Shown: positions 54,700-63,835 of the stretch, piece by piece | How the letters are laid out: each line of letters opens with the position of its first letter | Position numbering within the stretch: position 1 is the first letter of the stretch | Source: an uncultured Clostridium sp. | GTDB lineage: Bacteria; Bacillota; Clostridia; TANB77; CAG-508 | DNA: 64,000 bases | Assembly: GCA_947427205.1 (NCBI GenBank) | Contig: CANEHB010000002.1 | Location: 111,873 to 175,872 of the forward strand | Reading direction: 5' to 3' | The notes under the pieces: generated by a model | What the model was told of the DNA's origin: nothing | Seen by the model: the letters and a program-made list of their open reading frames with translations, nothing else | The model's database searches: none | Position numbers and translations under genes: made by a program

Positions 54700-55953
54700 A
54701 TGAAAGTAATAGTAATTGGTGGAGGGCCTGCTGGGATTATGTCAGCAATTTCTTCTGCTCAAAATGGAAATGATGTAATATTAATAGAAAAAAATAATTC
54801 ATTAGGAAAGAAAATATTAATTACAGGAAAAGGAAGATGTAATATAACAAGTTCTTTAGAAATGGATGATTTTATTAAAAATGTTCCAGGAAATGGAAGA
54901 TTTTTATATAGTGCCTTTCAAAATTTTACTAATAAAGATGTTATAAAAATAATTGAAACTAATGGAGTAAAAGTAAAAGAAGAAAGAGGTAATAGAATAT
55001 TTCCAGTAACAGATAGAGCACAAGATGTTTTAGATTGTTTTATAAAAGAACTAAAAAAATATAAAAATATACAAATAAAAACAGGAATAAAAGTAAATAA
55101 AATTATTATAGAAAATAATGAAGTTATAGGAATAGAAACAGTAGAAGAAAAAAGAATTTTAGGAGACAAAGTTGTTTTAGCAACAGGAGGAAAAAGCTAT
55201 CCTGGAACAGGATCAACAGGCGATGGATATGTTATGGCAGAAAAACTAGGACATAAAGTAGAAAAAATTAGAGGATCACTTGTACCACTTACGGGAGATA
55301 AAAAACTTTGCCAGTCACTTCAAGGATTATCATTAAGAAATGTAAAAATAAAAATAGAAGATACAGAAAAAAATAAAATAATATATGAAGACTTTGGAGA
55401 ATTGCTTTTTACACATTTTGGAGTAAGTGGTCCAACAATTTTAAGTTCATCAGCACATTTATTAAGATATAAAAATATTGATATATTACTTAAAGAAAAT
55501 AAGATTAAATTAGTAATTGATTTAAAACCAGCATTATCTAATGAAGAATTAGACAAAAGAATTATAAGAGATTTTGAAGAATTTAAAAATAAAGAGTTTA
55601 AAAATAGTTTAGAAAAGTTATTACCGAAGAAAATGATTGATGTGGTAATAAAATTATCAAAAATAGATTTATATAGAAAAGTAAATAGTATAACAAAAGA
55701 AGAAAGGTTAAATTTAGTAAATATTTTTAAAAATTTTGAAGTACAAATAGATGGATTTAGACCAGTTGAAGAGGCAATAGTAACAGCAGGTGGAATAAAT
55801 GTAAAAGAAATAAACCCTAAAACTATGGAATCAAAATTAATAAAAGGTTTATATTTTGCAGGAGAAATAATTGATGTAGATGCATATACAGGAGGATTTA
55901 ATTTACAAATAGCATATTCAACAGGATATACAGCAGGATTAAATATTATATAA
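54700..55953 (+). CDS. HI0933/BaiN-family flavoprotein
   Basis: The 417-residue protein has VIVIGGGPAGIMSAISSAQNGNDVILIEKN, GKKILITGKGRCNITSS, VVLATGGKSYPGTGSTGDGY, the LVPLTG block, FTHFGVSGPTIL, VTAGGINVKEINPKTMESK and LYFAGEIIDVDAYTGGFNLQIAYSTGYTAG. This is the complete signature of the HI0933 family (NAD(P)/FAD-dependent oxidoreductases). Some gut members (BaiN) act on bile-acid intermediates, but most are uncharacterised, so no substrate is claimed. Confidence 0.92.
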   Translation: MKVIVIGGGPAGIMSAISSAQNGNDVILIEKNNSLGKKILITGKGRCNITSSLEMDDFIKNVPGNGRFLYSAFQNFTNKDVIKIIETNGVKVKEERGNRIFPVTDRAQDVLDCFIKELKKYKNIQIKTGIKVNKIIIENNEVIGIETVEEKRILGDKVVLATGGKSYPGTGSTGDGYVMAEKLGHKVEKIRGSLVPLTGDKKLCQSLQGLSLRNVKIKIEDTEKNKIIYEDFGELLFTHFGVSGPTILSSSAHLLRYKNIDILLKENKIKLVIDLKPALSNEELDKRIIRDFEEFKNKEFKNSLEKLLPKKMIDVVIKLSKIDLYRKVNSITKEERLNLVNIFKNFEVQIDGFRPVEEAIVTAGGINVKEINPKTMESKLIKGLYFAGEIIDVDAYTGGFNLQIAYSTGYTAGLNII

Positions 55954-56086
55954 AAATTAAAACGTATAAAGTTTGTATAGAAGTTTTAACATGCATATTT
56001 AATAAGAAAATTATGTATTTTAATATCATTAATTCAGTTATTGCTTTATACTATAAAATATGATTAGAAAATGTGGGAGAGAAATA

Positions 56087-56707
56087 ATGTTTAAAACTAT
56101 TTCCGAAAATACTACAGCAGAAATAGTAGAAAAAAAATCGAAATTTATTGCAAATGTATTTTATATAGAAACTATTGAAGAGGCAGAAAATAAAATAAAA
56201 GAAATAAAGAAAAAGTATTTTGATGCAAGACATAATTGTTTTGCATATAGTATTTTTTCAAAAGAAGGAATCATAAATAGATTTAGTGATGATGGAGAAC
56301 CTTCAGGAACAGCTGGTGCTCCAATGTTAAATATATTAACGTCTAAAAATTTAAGTAATTGTTTAGTAGTAGTAACAAGATATTTTGGTGGTATTTTATT
56401 AGGTACAGGAGGTCTAGTAAGAGCATATACAGGAGCGATGCAAGAAGCCTTAAGTGGAATAACTGAAATTAATAAAGATATAGGAGTAGAAGTAAAATTT
56501 GAAGTTACATATTCAGATTTAGAAAAACTAAAATATTATTTAAAACAAAATGAAATAAAAATATTAGATATGCTATATTTAGAGAATGTAGATGTAACAG
56601 TTGAGACTACATCAGAAAAATTAGAAAATATAGAAAAACAAAAAGAAAATTTGAATTTTATAATAATAAAAAAAGAAATCTTAAAAGAAAAATATATAGA
56701 AATATAG
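56087..56707 (+). CDS. yigZ: YigZ/IMPACT-family protein
   Basis: The ATG at 56087 follows GGGAGAG, better than the upstream Met at 56060. The N-terminal IMPACT domain carries KKSKFIANVFYI, DARHNCFAYSI, RFSDDGEPSGTAGAPML and VVTRYFGGILLGTGGLVRAY. The C-terminal domain (EVTYSDLEKLKYYLKQNE) is the DUF1949-type ferredoxin-like fold. The family is near-universal in bacteria, with a suspected link to translation stress, but its biochemical function is unsettled. Confidence 0.95.
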   Translation: MFKTISENTTAEIVEKKSKFIANVFYIETIEEAENKIKEIKKKYFDARHNCFAYSIFSKEGIINRFSDDGEPSGTAGAPMLNILTSKNLSNCLVVVTRYFGGILLGTGGLVRAYTGAMQEALSGITEINKDIGVEVKFEVTYSDLEKLKYYLKQNEIKILDMLYLENVDVTVETTSEKLENIEKQKENLNFIIIKKEILKEKYIEI

Positions 56708-56710
56708 AAT

Positions 56711-56748
56711 AAAGCTATTGTCTTAAAAATTAGATAGTAGCTTATGTT
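56711..56748 (+). terminator. Terminator after yigZ
   Basis: AAAGCTATTGTCT and AGATAGTAGCTT form an imperfect stem around TAAAAATT, followed by ATGTTATTTTAT. Confidence 0.65.
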
Positions 56749-56949
56749 ATTTTATAGGAAAGAATTTATATTTTTATTAAATAGGACTTTATATCAGTGT
56801 TTATAAATAACTTCTGTTTTTTATAATAGTTATTTTTATACTAATATTTATTTTAAAATATTATAATACATAAAAATATAAGAAAAAATATAAAATTTTG
56901 TGATATAAAAACATAAAAAAAGCTTATAATTATTATTTTTATATTTTGA

Positions 56950-56956
56950 TGTCGAA
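56950..56956 (+). promoter_or_regulatory. Spo0A box in the spo0A promoter region
   Basis: TGTCGAA matches the 0A-box core. It lies 125 bases before the spo0A start, in a 373-base gap. This would suit autoregulation of spo0A, as known in Bacillus and Clostridium. Confidence 0.5.
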
Positions 56957-57080
56957 TTTTGTAAAATGATGAAGTACGAAAAGCCTATAAAATGAACAAA
57001 AAATCATTGCATAAAAATTTTGATAGTAATATAATTCGTTTTGTAAATATTTACATATTTTTATTTTAGGAGGGATTATT

Positions 57081-57893
57081 TTGAAAGAAAAAATCAAAAT
57101 ATTAATAGCAGATGACAATATTGATTTTGTTTCTACATTAATTACATATTTTCAAAGTCAGGAGGATGTAGAAATAGTAGCAACAGCAAAAGATGGACAA
57201 GAAGCATATAATAAAATAATAACAGAAAAACCTACAGTAGCTTTATTAGATGTAATAATGCCACATTTAGATGGACTAGGAGTTTTAGAAAAACTAGTTT
57301 CTTCTAATATAGATTTACCAATTTGTATAATGTTATCAGCAGTAGGACAAGATGATGTCACAGCACAAGCAATAAATTTGGGAGCTAAATATTATATTTT
57401 GAAACCTTTTAAAATGGATGTATTAATGAAAAGAATAAGAGAATTAGTAGAAAAACCAGTAGCAAAAGTTCCAAATCAAATAACTACAAAAGAAACAAAA
57501 AATAATTATGTAGATATTAGTAATCAAGCAAGTAAAGAAGAAATTTTAGAAGTAAAAGTTACAAATATCATCCATGAGATAGGAGTACCAGCACATATAA
57601 AAGGATATCAATATTTAAGAGATGGAATAATGATGGTGGTTAATAATATAGAAGTTATTAATCAAATAACAAAACAATTATATCCTGACTTAGCTAAAAA
57701 ATATAAAACAACGCCATCAAGAGTTGAACGTGCAATAAGACATGCAATTGAAGTTGCGTGGAATAGAGGTCAAATTGAAACAGTTGAAAATATATTTGGC
57801 TACACTGTAAATTCAAATAAAGGAAAACCAACTAATTCAGAATTTATAGCAATGATAGCTGATAAATTAAGATTAGATTTAAAGACTGCATAA
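57081..57893 (+). CDS. spo0A: Sporulation master regulator Spo0A
   Basis: The TTG start follows TAGGAGGGATTATT. Residues 1-120 form a receiver domain with the acidic pair (Asp11, Asp12), phospho-acceptor Asp57 ([17 protein letters not shown]), and Lys108 in ILKPF. Residues about 155-270 form the Spo0A effector domain ([44 protein letters not shown], the DNA-recognition helix; [18 protein letters not shown]). Phosphorylated Spo0A binds TGTCGAA boxes and starts sporulation. The presence of an intact copy implies a spore-forming or recently spore-forming host. Confidence 0.97.
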   Translation: MKEKIKILIADDNIDFVSTLITYFQSQEDVEIVATAKDGQEAYNKIITEKPTVALLDVIMPHLDGLGVLEKLVSSNIDLPICIMLSAVGQDDVTAQAINLGAKYYILKPFKMDVLMKRIRELVEKPVAKVPNQITTKETKNNYVDISNQASKEEILEVKVTNIIHEIGVPAHIKGYQYLRDGIMMVVNNIEVINQITKQLYPDLAKKYKTTPSRVERAIRHAIEVAWNRGQIETVENIFGYTVNSNKGKPTNSEFIAMIADKLRLDLKTA

Positions 57894-57911
57894 AAGTAAT
57901 ATTAGATAGTA

Positions 57912-57946
57912 AAAAGAAACGAGTTTGCATATTCGTTTCTTTTTTG
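57912..57946 (+). terminator. Terminator after spo0A
   Basis: AAAAGAAACGA (57912-57922) and TCGTTTCTTTT (57933-57943) pair exactly around GTTTGCATAT, within a T run. Confidence 0.88.
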
Positions 57947-58104
57947 CTATTTATATGAAAATCTATATAAATCTTTTTTATTTTATAAAAAAATATTAGA
58001 TTTTATAAATTTATAAAAATGTATAGAAATTTGTAACATATTGAATTTTCATACGTCTTATATTAAACTTTTAAAAGTGAATAAATTATAGAAAGGAGTA
58101 ATTA

Positions 58105-58593
58105 GTGCAAGAAGAATTAGAAAAAATATATGAAAAATATTATCAAACAGTATTCAAATACTTAATATGTTTAACCAAAAATGTAGATATTGCCGAAGAA
58201 TTAACTCAAGAAACTTTCTATAAAATGATAAAAAAGATTAATACATATAAAGGAAACAGTAAGTTTTCGGTTTGGTTATGTGAAATTGCCAAAAATACTT
58301 GGTATGATGAACTTAGGAAAAATAAAAGAAAATTAGATTATAAAGCAGAAGAAAATATAGCTGATGAAAGAAATATAGAAGCAGATTATATAGCAAAGGA
58401 AAAAGCCGAAGAAGTTTATCAAAAGATAGAAATGTTTGATGAAGAAACAAAGAGAGTTATGTATTTGAGAATAAATAGTGAATTATCTTTTAAACAAATT
58501 GGAGATATACTTGGAAAATCAGAAACTTGGGCAAGAGTTACTTTTTATAGAGCAAAACAAAAAGTAAAGGAGGATAAAAAATATGGAAAATAG
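58105..58593 (+). CDS. ECF sigma factor with downstream zinc-finger anti-sigma factor
   Basis: The GTG start follows GAAAGGAGTAATTA. Region 2: LEKIYEKYYQTVFKYLICLTKNVDIAEELTQETFYKMIKK. Region 4: TKRVMYLRINSELSFKQIGDILGKSETWARVTFYRAKQKVKE. The length (162 aa) is normal for an ECF (group 4) sigma factor. The end overlaps the anti-sigma gene by 11 bases, so synthesis of the two is coupled. It directs RNA polymerase to a stress or envelope regulon not visible here. Confidence 0.93.
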   Translation: MQEELEKIYEKYYQTVFKYLICLTKNVDIAEELTQETFYKMIKKINTYKGNSKFSVWLCEIAKNTWYDELRKNKRKLDYKAEENIADERNIEADYIAKEKAEEVYQKIEMFDEETKRVMYLRINSELSFKQIGDILGKSETWARVTFYRAKQKVKEDKKYGK

Positions 58594-59425
58594 ATGTAAG
58601 ATTGTACAAGATTTACTTCCTACATATATTGAGAATTTAGTATCTAGTGAATCTAATGAATTTATAAAAGAACATTTAGAAAATTGTGCTGACTGTAAGA
58701 AAATATATGAAAATATGATTGATGATATGGAAAAAGAAAATTTAGAAAATACAGAAGTAGTTAAACAAATTAAAAAATATAAAAATAGAATAAATATCAT
58801 GAAGTTTATAATAATTTTAGTTATATCAATTATTTTACTAAGTATTGTATCAAATATATGTTATAGATTTTATATAGTAAATAAAGCATATGAGAAAAAT
58901 ACAAATTACAAAACAAATGGAAATTTTAAAATAGAGGAGTATGAAGAATCAATAGAGACCTATGAGGATCATTATACAACATACTGTTTAAATGGAAAAA
59001 TGAAAAAAACATATGGAGATAGTATTATAGAATATTGTGATGGAGAAAAACATTACTATTTTAACAATGAAAATATGACATATTATATGGAAAATGTAAA
59101 ACATGAAAACAATAGTATAGATATTGATATAAGTGTAGTAAATAGGACAAATAATATATTAAATAATTACAGAATAGATAAATTAGAAATTTTAAAATTT
59201 GTGTTATTAAATGAAAATATTATTAGAAATGAAGGTTTTAGAAATCAAGATTACTATATTATAAAAGATGAGGATGGAAACAGAGTTTATGTAGATAAAG
59301 ATACTTTTTTTGCACAAAGAGTTGAAGGAGAAAATAAAAAAGACTATAGAATGCAAACATCATGTGTATCATGGAGAGAAATTAAAGAACCTGATTTTTC
59401 TAAATATACATTAGTAGAAAAATAA
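58583..59425 (+). CDS. Zinc-finger (HC2-type) membrane anti-sigma factor
   Basis: The N-terminal domain has CKIVQDLLPTYIENLVSSES...HLENCADCKKIY, the H-x3-C-x2-C zinc motif of ZAS anti-sigma proteins. One membrane segment follows (about residues 73-96, MKFIIILVISIILLSIVSNIC). The external domain of about 180 residues is LolA/MucB-like in length but not recognised. It should hold the upstream ECF factor until an envelope signal arrives. The ribosome site AAAGGAGG lies within the sigma gene. Confidence 0.9.
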   Translation: MENRCKIVQDLLPTYIENLVSSESNEFIKEHLENCADCKKIYENMIDDMEKENLENTEVVKQIKKYKNRINIMKFIIILVISIILLSIVSNICYRFYIVNKAYEKNTNYKTNGNFKIEEYEESIETYEDHYTTYCLNGKMKKTYGDSIIEYCDGEKHYYFNNENMTYYMENVKHENNSIDIDISVVNRTNNILNNYRIDKLEILKFVLLNENIIRNEGFRNQDYYIIKDEDGNRVYVDKDTFFAQRVEGENKKDYRMQTSCVSWREIKEPDFSKYTLVEK

Positions 59426-59497
59426 AGTTTAATAAAATAACTGAATTAATGATAAATTAAAATAATAACTAATTTATAATAAGAGGGAGTGATACAT

Positions 59498-60184
59498 ATG
59501 AATAATATTGATGATAATAAAAAAATGTTAGAAAAAGTAAAAATTGAATATAGTAAAATTATTAAAATAGTATTAGTAATAATTATAGTAATTGCATTAT
59601 TATTTAGTATTAAATTTATATATGTATTTAATGTTTTAAATAGAAATTTAAAAGCAGAGTTGAGTTTAGGAAATAATTATAAAATAATTTATAATGAAAT
59701 ACATGGTGATTCAAAACAAGAAATTCAAGTGTATTGTAAAGAAGATTTAAAAATGATAGTAAGTAAAACAGATGATGATAGTGTGAGTTATAGTATTCCG
59801 AATGAAAACAGGTATATGACTTTATATAATATAAATTTAAAAGAAAAAACATATAAAAAATATGAAAATGCAATGGATTTATTATTTGAATCATATTTTA
59901 AGTATTTTAATACAATAAGATTAACCAAAATAGAAGATATAAGTTTGCTAAAAACTAGTTTAGAATATATAAATAAAATTGGACGAGAAGAATATGAAGG
60001 CAAAAATTATATTGTATTACAGAATAATGGCTATAAATATTGGATAGATCCAGAAACTTATTATATGAAAATAAAGAAATATGAAGATCAAATAACAGAA
60101 TATATTACTATTGAAAAAAATACAGTTACAGATAAAGATGTGAAAATTCCAGATTTAAGTGATTATCAGGAAATTAGTAATTAA
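59498..60184 (+). CDS. Membrane protein sharing the external domain of the anti-sigma factor
   Basis: The ATG at 59498 follows AAGAGGGAG. Residues about 20-45 form one membrane segment (IVLVIIIVIALLFSIKFIYVF). The external part ends with DYQEISN after YWIDPETYYMKIKKYE, which resembles the end of the preceding anti-sigma factor (NRVYVDKDTFFAQRVEGE ... PDFSKYTLVEK; here IPDLSDYQEIS). It lacks the zinc finger, so it is probably a sensor or decoy partner from the same regulatory system. It is third in the operon. Confidence 0.7.
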   Translation: MNNIDDNKKMLEKVKIEYSKIIKIVLVIIIVIALLFSIKFIYVFNVLNRNLKAELSLGNNYKIIYNEIHGDSKQEIQVYCKEDLKMIVSKTDDDSVSYSIPNENRYMTLYNINLKEKTYKKYENAMDLLFESYFKYFNTIRLTKIEDISLLKTSLEYINKIGREEYEGKNYIVLQNNGYKYWIDPETYYMKIKKYEDQITEYITIEKNTVTDKDVKIPDLSDYQEISN

Positions 60185-60232
60185 AAGATGTGTAATATAT
60201 TAATAAAATGAACATTTAATATATAAAAAATT

Positions 60233-60275
60233 AGAGGATATAAATAATTTAAATTATATCCTCTGATTTTATTTT
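60233..60275 (+). terminator. Terminator after the anti-sigma operon
   Basis: AGAGGATATA (60233-60242) and TATATCCTCT (60255-60264) pair exactly, followed by GATTTTATTTTTT. Confidence 0.88.
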
Positions 60276-60294
60276 TTATATTAAATATACTAAC

Positions 60295-60323
60295 TTGAAG
60301 AAAATATATTTATATAATATAAT
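60295..60323 (+). promoter_or_regulatory. Promoter of deoD
   Basis: TTGAAG (60295-60300), 17 bases, TATAAT (60318-60323), 28 bases before the deoD start and just before AGGAGG. Confidence 0.7.
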
Positions 60324-60350
60324 GAGAAAAATTATAATAGGAGGTATGTT

Positions 60351-61070
60351 ATGGCAGTTCATAATGAAGCAAAAGTAGGAGAAATAGCAAAAACAGTTTT
60401 AATGCCTGGAGATCCAATGAGAGCGAAATATATAGCAGAAAACTTTTTAGAAGAATATAAATTAGTAAATAGCGTAAGAGGAATGTATGCTTTTACAGGA
60501 AAATATAAAGGAAAAGAAATTACAGTTATGGCATCAGGAATGGGAATGCCAAGTATAGGGATTTATTCATATGAATTATATAAATTTTATGGAGTAGAAA
60601 ATATAATTAGAATTGGATCATGTGGTGGGCATGTAGAAGAGTTAAATGTATTAGACATTGTATTAGTTGATAAAGCATATACAGAAGGAAATTTTGCAAG
60701 AAATATGACGGGAGTTGAAAGTCACTTAGTAGACTCTTCTTCAAAATTAAATGAAGCAATAGAAAATACTGCAAAAGAAATAAATCAATCTTATGTAAAA
60801 GGAAATATGGCATGTACAGAATGCTTTGATCCATATTTAGATGATCCGTATCTATTTATAAATAGATTACCAAAAGAAGATAAAATAATGGGATCAGAAA
60901 TGGAAAGTTTTGCACTTTTCTATACTGCAAAACATTTAGGAAAAAATGCAGCATGTTTATTAACAGTATCAGATTCACTTTGCAAAAATGAAGAATTAAC
61001 ATCAGAGCAAAGGCAAAATTCTATGAATGATATGATAGAACTTGCATTAGAAACTACTTTAAAATTATAA
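60351..61070 (+). CDS. deoD: Purine-nucleoside phosphorylase (trimeric-type NP-I, DeoD)
   Basis: The 239-residue protein begins AVHNEAKVGEIAKTVLMPGDPMRAKYIAENFLEE, the DeoD signature with phosphate-binding GDPxR. It continues with GMGMPSIGIYSYEL, IIRIGSCGG, GSEMESFALF (substrate Glu, Met, Glu) and LLTVSDSL (catalytic Asp). It cleaves purine (deoxy)nucleosides with phosphate in purine salvage. The ribosome site is TAGGAGGTATGTT. Confidence 0.97.
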   Translation: MAVHNEAKVGEIAKTVLMPGDPMRAKYIAENFLEEYKLVNSVRGMYAFTGKYKGKEITVMASGMGMPSIGIYSYELYKFYGVENIIRIGSCGGHVEELNVLDIVLVDKAYTEGNFARNMTGVESHLVDSSSKLNEAIENTAKEINQSYVKGNMACTECFDPYLDDPYLFINRLPKEDKIMGSEMESFALFYTAKHLGKNAACLLTVSDSLCKNEELTSEQRQNSMNDMIELALETTLKL

Positions 61071-61177
61071 TAAAATAAGTATAAAAGTAAAAAAACATAA
61101 ATTTTATATAAGTAAAATTATTACGAACCAAATGTTTAGAATATAAAATTATTAACTAGTAATTGAAGGAGAATTTT

Positions 61178-61663
61178 ATGAAATATGAATTAGTTCAAGC
61201 TAATAAAGAAAACAAAAATATATTGTACAATATGATGCAGTTATATTATCATGAATTAAGTAAATATGAAGATGATAGTGCTATATTTGAATTAAATGAT
61301 GATGGAGTTTATCCAATAAGATATTTTGATTCATATTGGACTGAGAGAAATAGATTTCCTTATTTGTTAAAAGTAAATGACAAAAATATAGGCTTTGCTT
61401 TAATTAGAGAAAGAGAAGATGATTTTATAGAAATAGCAGAGTTTTTTATATTGAATAAATATAAAGGAAAAGGTGCAGGAAGATTTATGGCTAATGCTGT
61501 TTTTAATTTGCATAAAGGTAAGTGGGAAATAAGAGCTTTATTAAAGAACATTCCAGCACAGAATTTTTGGAGAAAAATAATAAAGGAAAAAATTGCTAAT
61601 GATTATGAAGAAAAATATATAAGAAATAATACAAGACTAGCATGGTATTTTTCTAATAAGTAA
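61178..61663 (+). CDS. GNAT-family N-acetyltransferase
   Basis: The ATG at 61178 follows GAAGGAGAATTTT. The 161-residue GNAT fold shows YELVQANKENKNILYNMMQLYYHELSKYE at the start, NIGFALIREREDDFIEIAEFFIL (beta 4), and the acetyl-CoA loop KYKGKGAGRFMANAVFN (R/Q-x-x-G-x-G/A as KGKGAG). The motif WEIRALLKNIPAQNFWRKI is typical of predicted acetyltransferases acting on small molecules. The substrate is unknown. Confidence 0.9.
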   Translation: MKYELVQANKENKNILYNMMQLYYHELSKYEDDSAIFELNDDGVYPIRYFDSYWTERNRFPYLLKVNDKNIGFALIREREDDFIEIAEFFILNKYKGKGAGRFMANAVFNLHKGKWEIRALLKNIPAQNFWRKIIKEKIANDYEEKYIRNNTRLAWYFSNK

Positions 61664-61696
61664 TAAATAAATTATATTTAATTTATAACGAAAAAG

Positions 61697-61734
61697 AGAG
61701 GAGAAAAGAATATTTAATTATTCTTATAAAAAAT
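61697..61734 (+). promoter_or_regulatory. Hairpin between distant ribosome site and sdaA start
   Basis: AGAGGAGA (61697-61704) is about 31 bases before the ATG, too far for normal initiation. Between them AAGAATA (61706-61712) and TATTCTT (61719-61725) form a stem that would bring the site to within about 11 bases of the ATG. Confidence 0.4.
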
Positions 61735-62964
61735 ATGCAATCATTAACAGAATTATATAAAATAGGAAATGGACCATCGAGTTCACATACAATGGGACCT
61801 AAAAGAGCTGTTGAAATATTTAAAAACAAACATCCAGAAGCAACAAAATTTAAAGTAATATTATATGGCTCATTAGCATTAACAGGAAAGGGACATTTAA
61901 CAGATTATATAATAGAAAAAACATTAGAGGGATTTGATACAGAAATTGAATTTGATTCAGAATATAATTGTGAAGTTCATCCAAATACATTTGATATATT
62001 TGCTTTGAAAGGCAATGAGGTAACTGGGAATTGGAGAGTATATTCAGTTGGTGGAGGAACTTTTCAAGTAGAAGGAAAAAAAGAAATAAGCAAAGAAGAT
62101 GTATATAAAGAAGAAAGTTTTAGTGAAATAAAAGAATATTGTAAAGAACATAAATGTGATTTATATGATTATGTATGTAATATAGAAGGAAATGAAATAA
62201 ACGAATTTTTAAACGAAATTTGGGAGTCCATGCAATTAACAATAAAAAAAGGACTATCTTCTGATGGAACAATACATGGAAAATTAAATTTAGACAAAAG
62301 AGCCAAAAAATTATATGAAAAGAAAATTGAAAATGAAGATGATATAACAAAACAAAATAGATTATTAAGTGCATATGCATATGCAACAAGTGAAGAAAAT
62401 GCAAGTGGTGGAATTATAGTTACAGCACCTACATGTGGAGCAGCAGGAGTACTTCCAGCAGTATTGTACTATATGAAGAATAAATATAATATTGAAGACG
62501 ATAGAATAATAAGAGCTTTAGCTGTAGCAGGAGTAATAGGAAATATAATAAAAACAAATGCTTCAATAAGTGGCGCAGAATGTGGGTGTCAAGCTGAAAT
62601 AGGAACAGCATGTTCAATGGCAGCAGCATCAGCTACATATTTATTAGGTGGTAGTATTGAAAAAATAGAAAATTCAGCAGAAATTGCAATGGAGCATCAT
62701 TTAGGATTAACTTGTGATCCAATATATGGATATGTTCAAATTCCATGTATAGAAAGAAATGCTATTGCAGCAATGAGGGCTATGGAAAGTAGTAGTTTGG
62801 CAATGATGTTAGAAACAGATAGAAAAGTATCATTTGATGTAGTAGTTGAAACTATGTATGAAACAGGGAAAGATTTGCAAAGTCATTATAGAGAAACTAG
62901 TGAGGGAGGACTTGCTAAAAAATATTGTAGAAACAAATATTATAATATTGATATGAAGGAATAA
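61735..62964 (+). CDS. sdaA: L-serine ammonia-lyase, iron-sulfur-dependent, single chain
   Basis: The 409-residue protein joins the beta-type N-terminal domain (YKIGNGPSSSHTMGPKRAVEIF; YGSLALTGKGHLTDYII) to the alpha-type catalytic domain (TAPTCGAAGVLPAVLYYM; SGAECGCQAEIGTACSMAAA; EHHLGLTCDPIYGYVQIPCIERNA). The Cys residues of the last two blocks bind the [4Fe-4S] cluster that activates serine. The enzyme makes pyruvate and ammonia. No in-frame start closer to the ribosome site exists. Confidence 0.95.
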   Translation: MQSLTELYKIGNGPSSSHTMGPKRAVEIFKNKHPEATKFKVILYGSLALTGKGHLTDYIIEKTLEGFDTEIEFDSEYNCEVHPNTFDIFALKGNEVTGNWRVYSVGGGTFQVEGKKEISKEDVYKEESFSEIKEYCKEHKCDLYDYVCNIEGNEINEFLNEIWESMQLTIKKGLSSDGTIHGKLNLDKRAKKLYEKKIENEDDITKQNRLLSAYAYATSEENASGGIIVTAPTCGAAGVLPAVLYYMKNKYNIEDDRIIRALAVAGVIGNIIKTNASISGAECGCQAEIGTACSMAAASATYLLGGSIEKIENSAEIAMEHHLGLTCDPIYGYVQIPCIERNAIAAMRAMESSSLAMMLETDRKVSFDVVVETMYETGKDLQSHYRETSEGGLAKKYCRNKYYNIDMKE

Positions 62965-63029
62965 TTGCAAAATTTACATAATAGTGGTATAATTTAAAAA
63001 TGCAATAAGACTTTGAAGGGAGAATTTCT

Positions 63030-63593
63030 ATGTCACGAGATGAATATTTACGGGATATGGCAATGCCATATGTAAAAGATGCAATAAAAGATGGTATTTC
63101 AGAGAAAGAAATGTACTTTGGAATTAGTCTTGCGTTAAAGGAACTGGAGAAATTCAATAAATCCAAGCCAAATGAAAACACATTTCCTGATGATAAGAAC
63201 CAGCTTGATATGGATAAAAAGAGATATTTCGAATTATCAGAAAAAGTATTGATGCATAATACAGTAGGTAAACCACTTCCCAAAAGACATGAGAATGCAT
63301 TAACAATATTATACTTTATACATAAAAATGAATATACCAATGTTGATGAGTTTATTGGTAAATTAAGTAAAATATTGAATAATGATGAAAAATATTTGAG
63401 AGTCAAAATTTTAGGTCAAGGTTATGCTTATTTATATGCAAGTATGTGGTGTTTTTTGTCAATGTATGCAGGTAAAGACGATAAAATTTGGAGCAGATCT
63501 TCTTTATCAGGAAGAATTGGAATCATGGAAAAAGCGGAAAAGAAATTGTTTAATGATATGTTGGCTTTGGAAAAGGAAATTGGACGTGGATAG
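63030..63593 (+). CDS. Unknown soluble protein (187 aa), somewhat G+C-richer
   Basis: The ATG follows GAAGGGAGAATTT. The product is helical, with an N-terminal part (SRDEYLRDMAMPYVKDAIKDGISEKEMYFGISLALKELEK) and a C-terminal part rich in Trp and Met (YLYASMWCFLSMYAGKDDKIWSRSSLSGRIGIMEKAEKKL). No domain is recognised. Codon use includes CGA, CGG (codon 8) and CGT, and G+C is somewhat higher than in the neighbours, so it may be acquired. Repeat copy E follows directly. Confidence 0.6.
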   Translation: MSRDEYLRDMAMPYVKDAIKDGISEKEMYFGISLALKELEKFNKSKPNENTFPDDKNQLDMDKKRYFELSEKVLMHNTVGKPLPKRHENALTILYFIHKNEYTNVDEFIGKLSKILNNDEKYLRVKILGQGYAYLYASMWCFLSMYAGKDDKIWSRSSLSGRIGIMEKAEKKLFNDMLALEKEIGRG

Positions 63594-63607
63594 CGTCCTT
63601 TTTTCAT

Positions 63608-63757
63608 TTAGTAGGAAAGTCCTCTGCACATTCTACTAAATAAAACCTTCGGCAAATTTTGTACACAAATTTACTACGTAAATTTGGCACTCGAACAAAG
63701 ACGTGGACAATTCAGTAAAGTTTTTTTCAACTTAAATATTGTCCACTTTTGTTCTAT
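63608..63757 (+). repeat. Structured intergenic repeat, copy E (most complete)
   Basis: Module 1: TAGTAGGAAAGT...ATTCTACTAAATAAAACCTTCGGC, then AAATTTTGTACACAAATTT and TTTGGCACTCGAACAAAG. Module 2: GAACAAAGACGTGGACAAT (63693-63711) faces ATTGTCCACTTTTGTTC (63738-63754). The middle block is almost the same as in copy A (AAATTTGTGCACAAATTT, TTTGGCACGTGAACAAA), although the two are 62 kb apart. Confidence 0.7.
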
Positions 63758-63835
63758 ACTTTTTTATATAAATAAAAAAATATTAGTTCAAAAAATTATC
63801 AATTCAAAAAAATAAAAAAAGTGAAAAAAATATAT

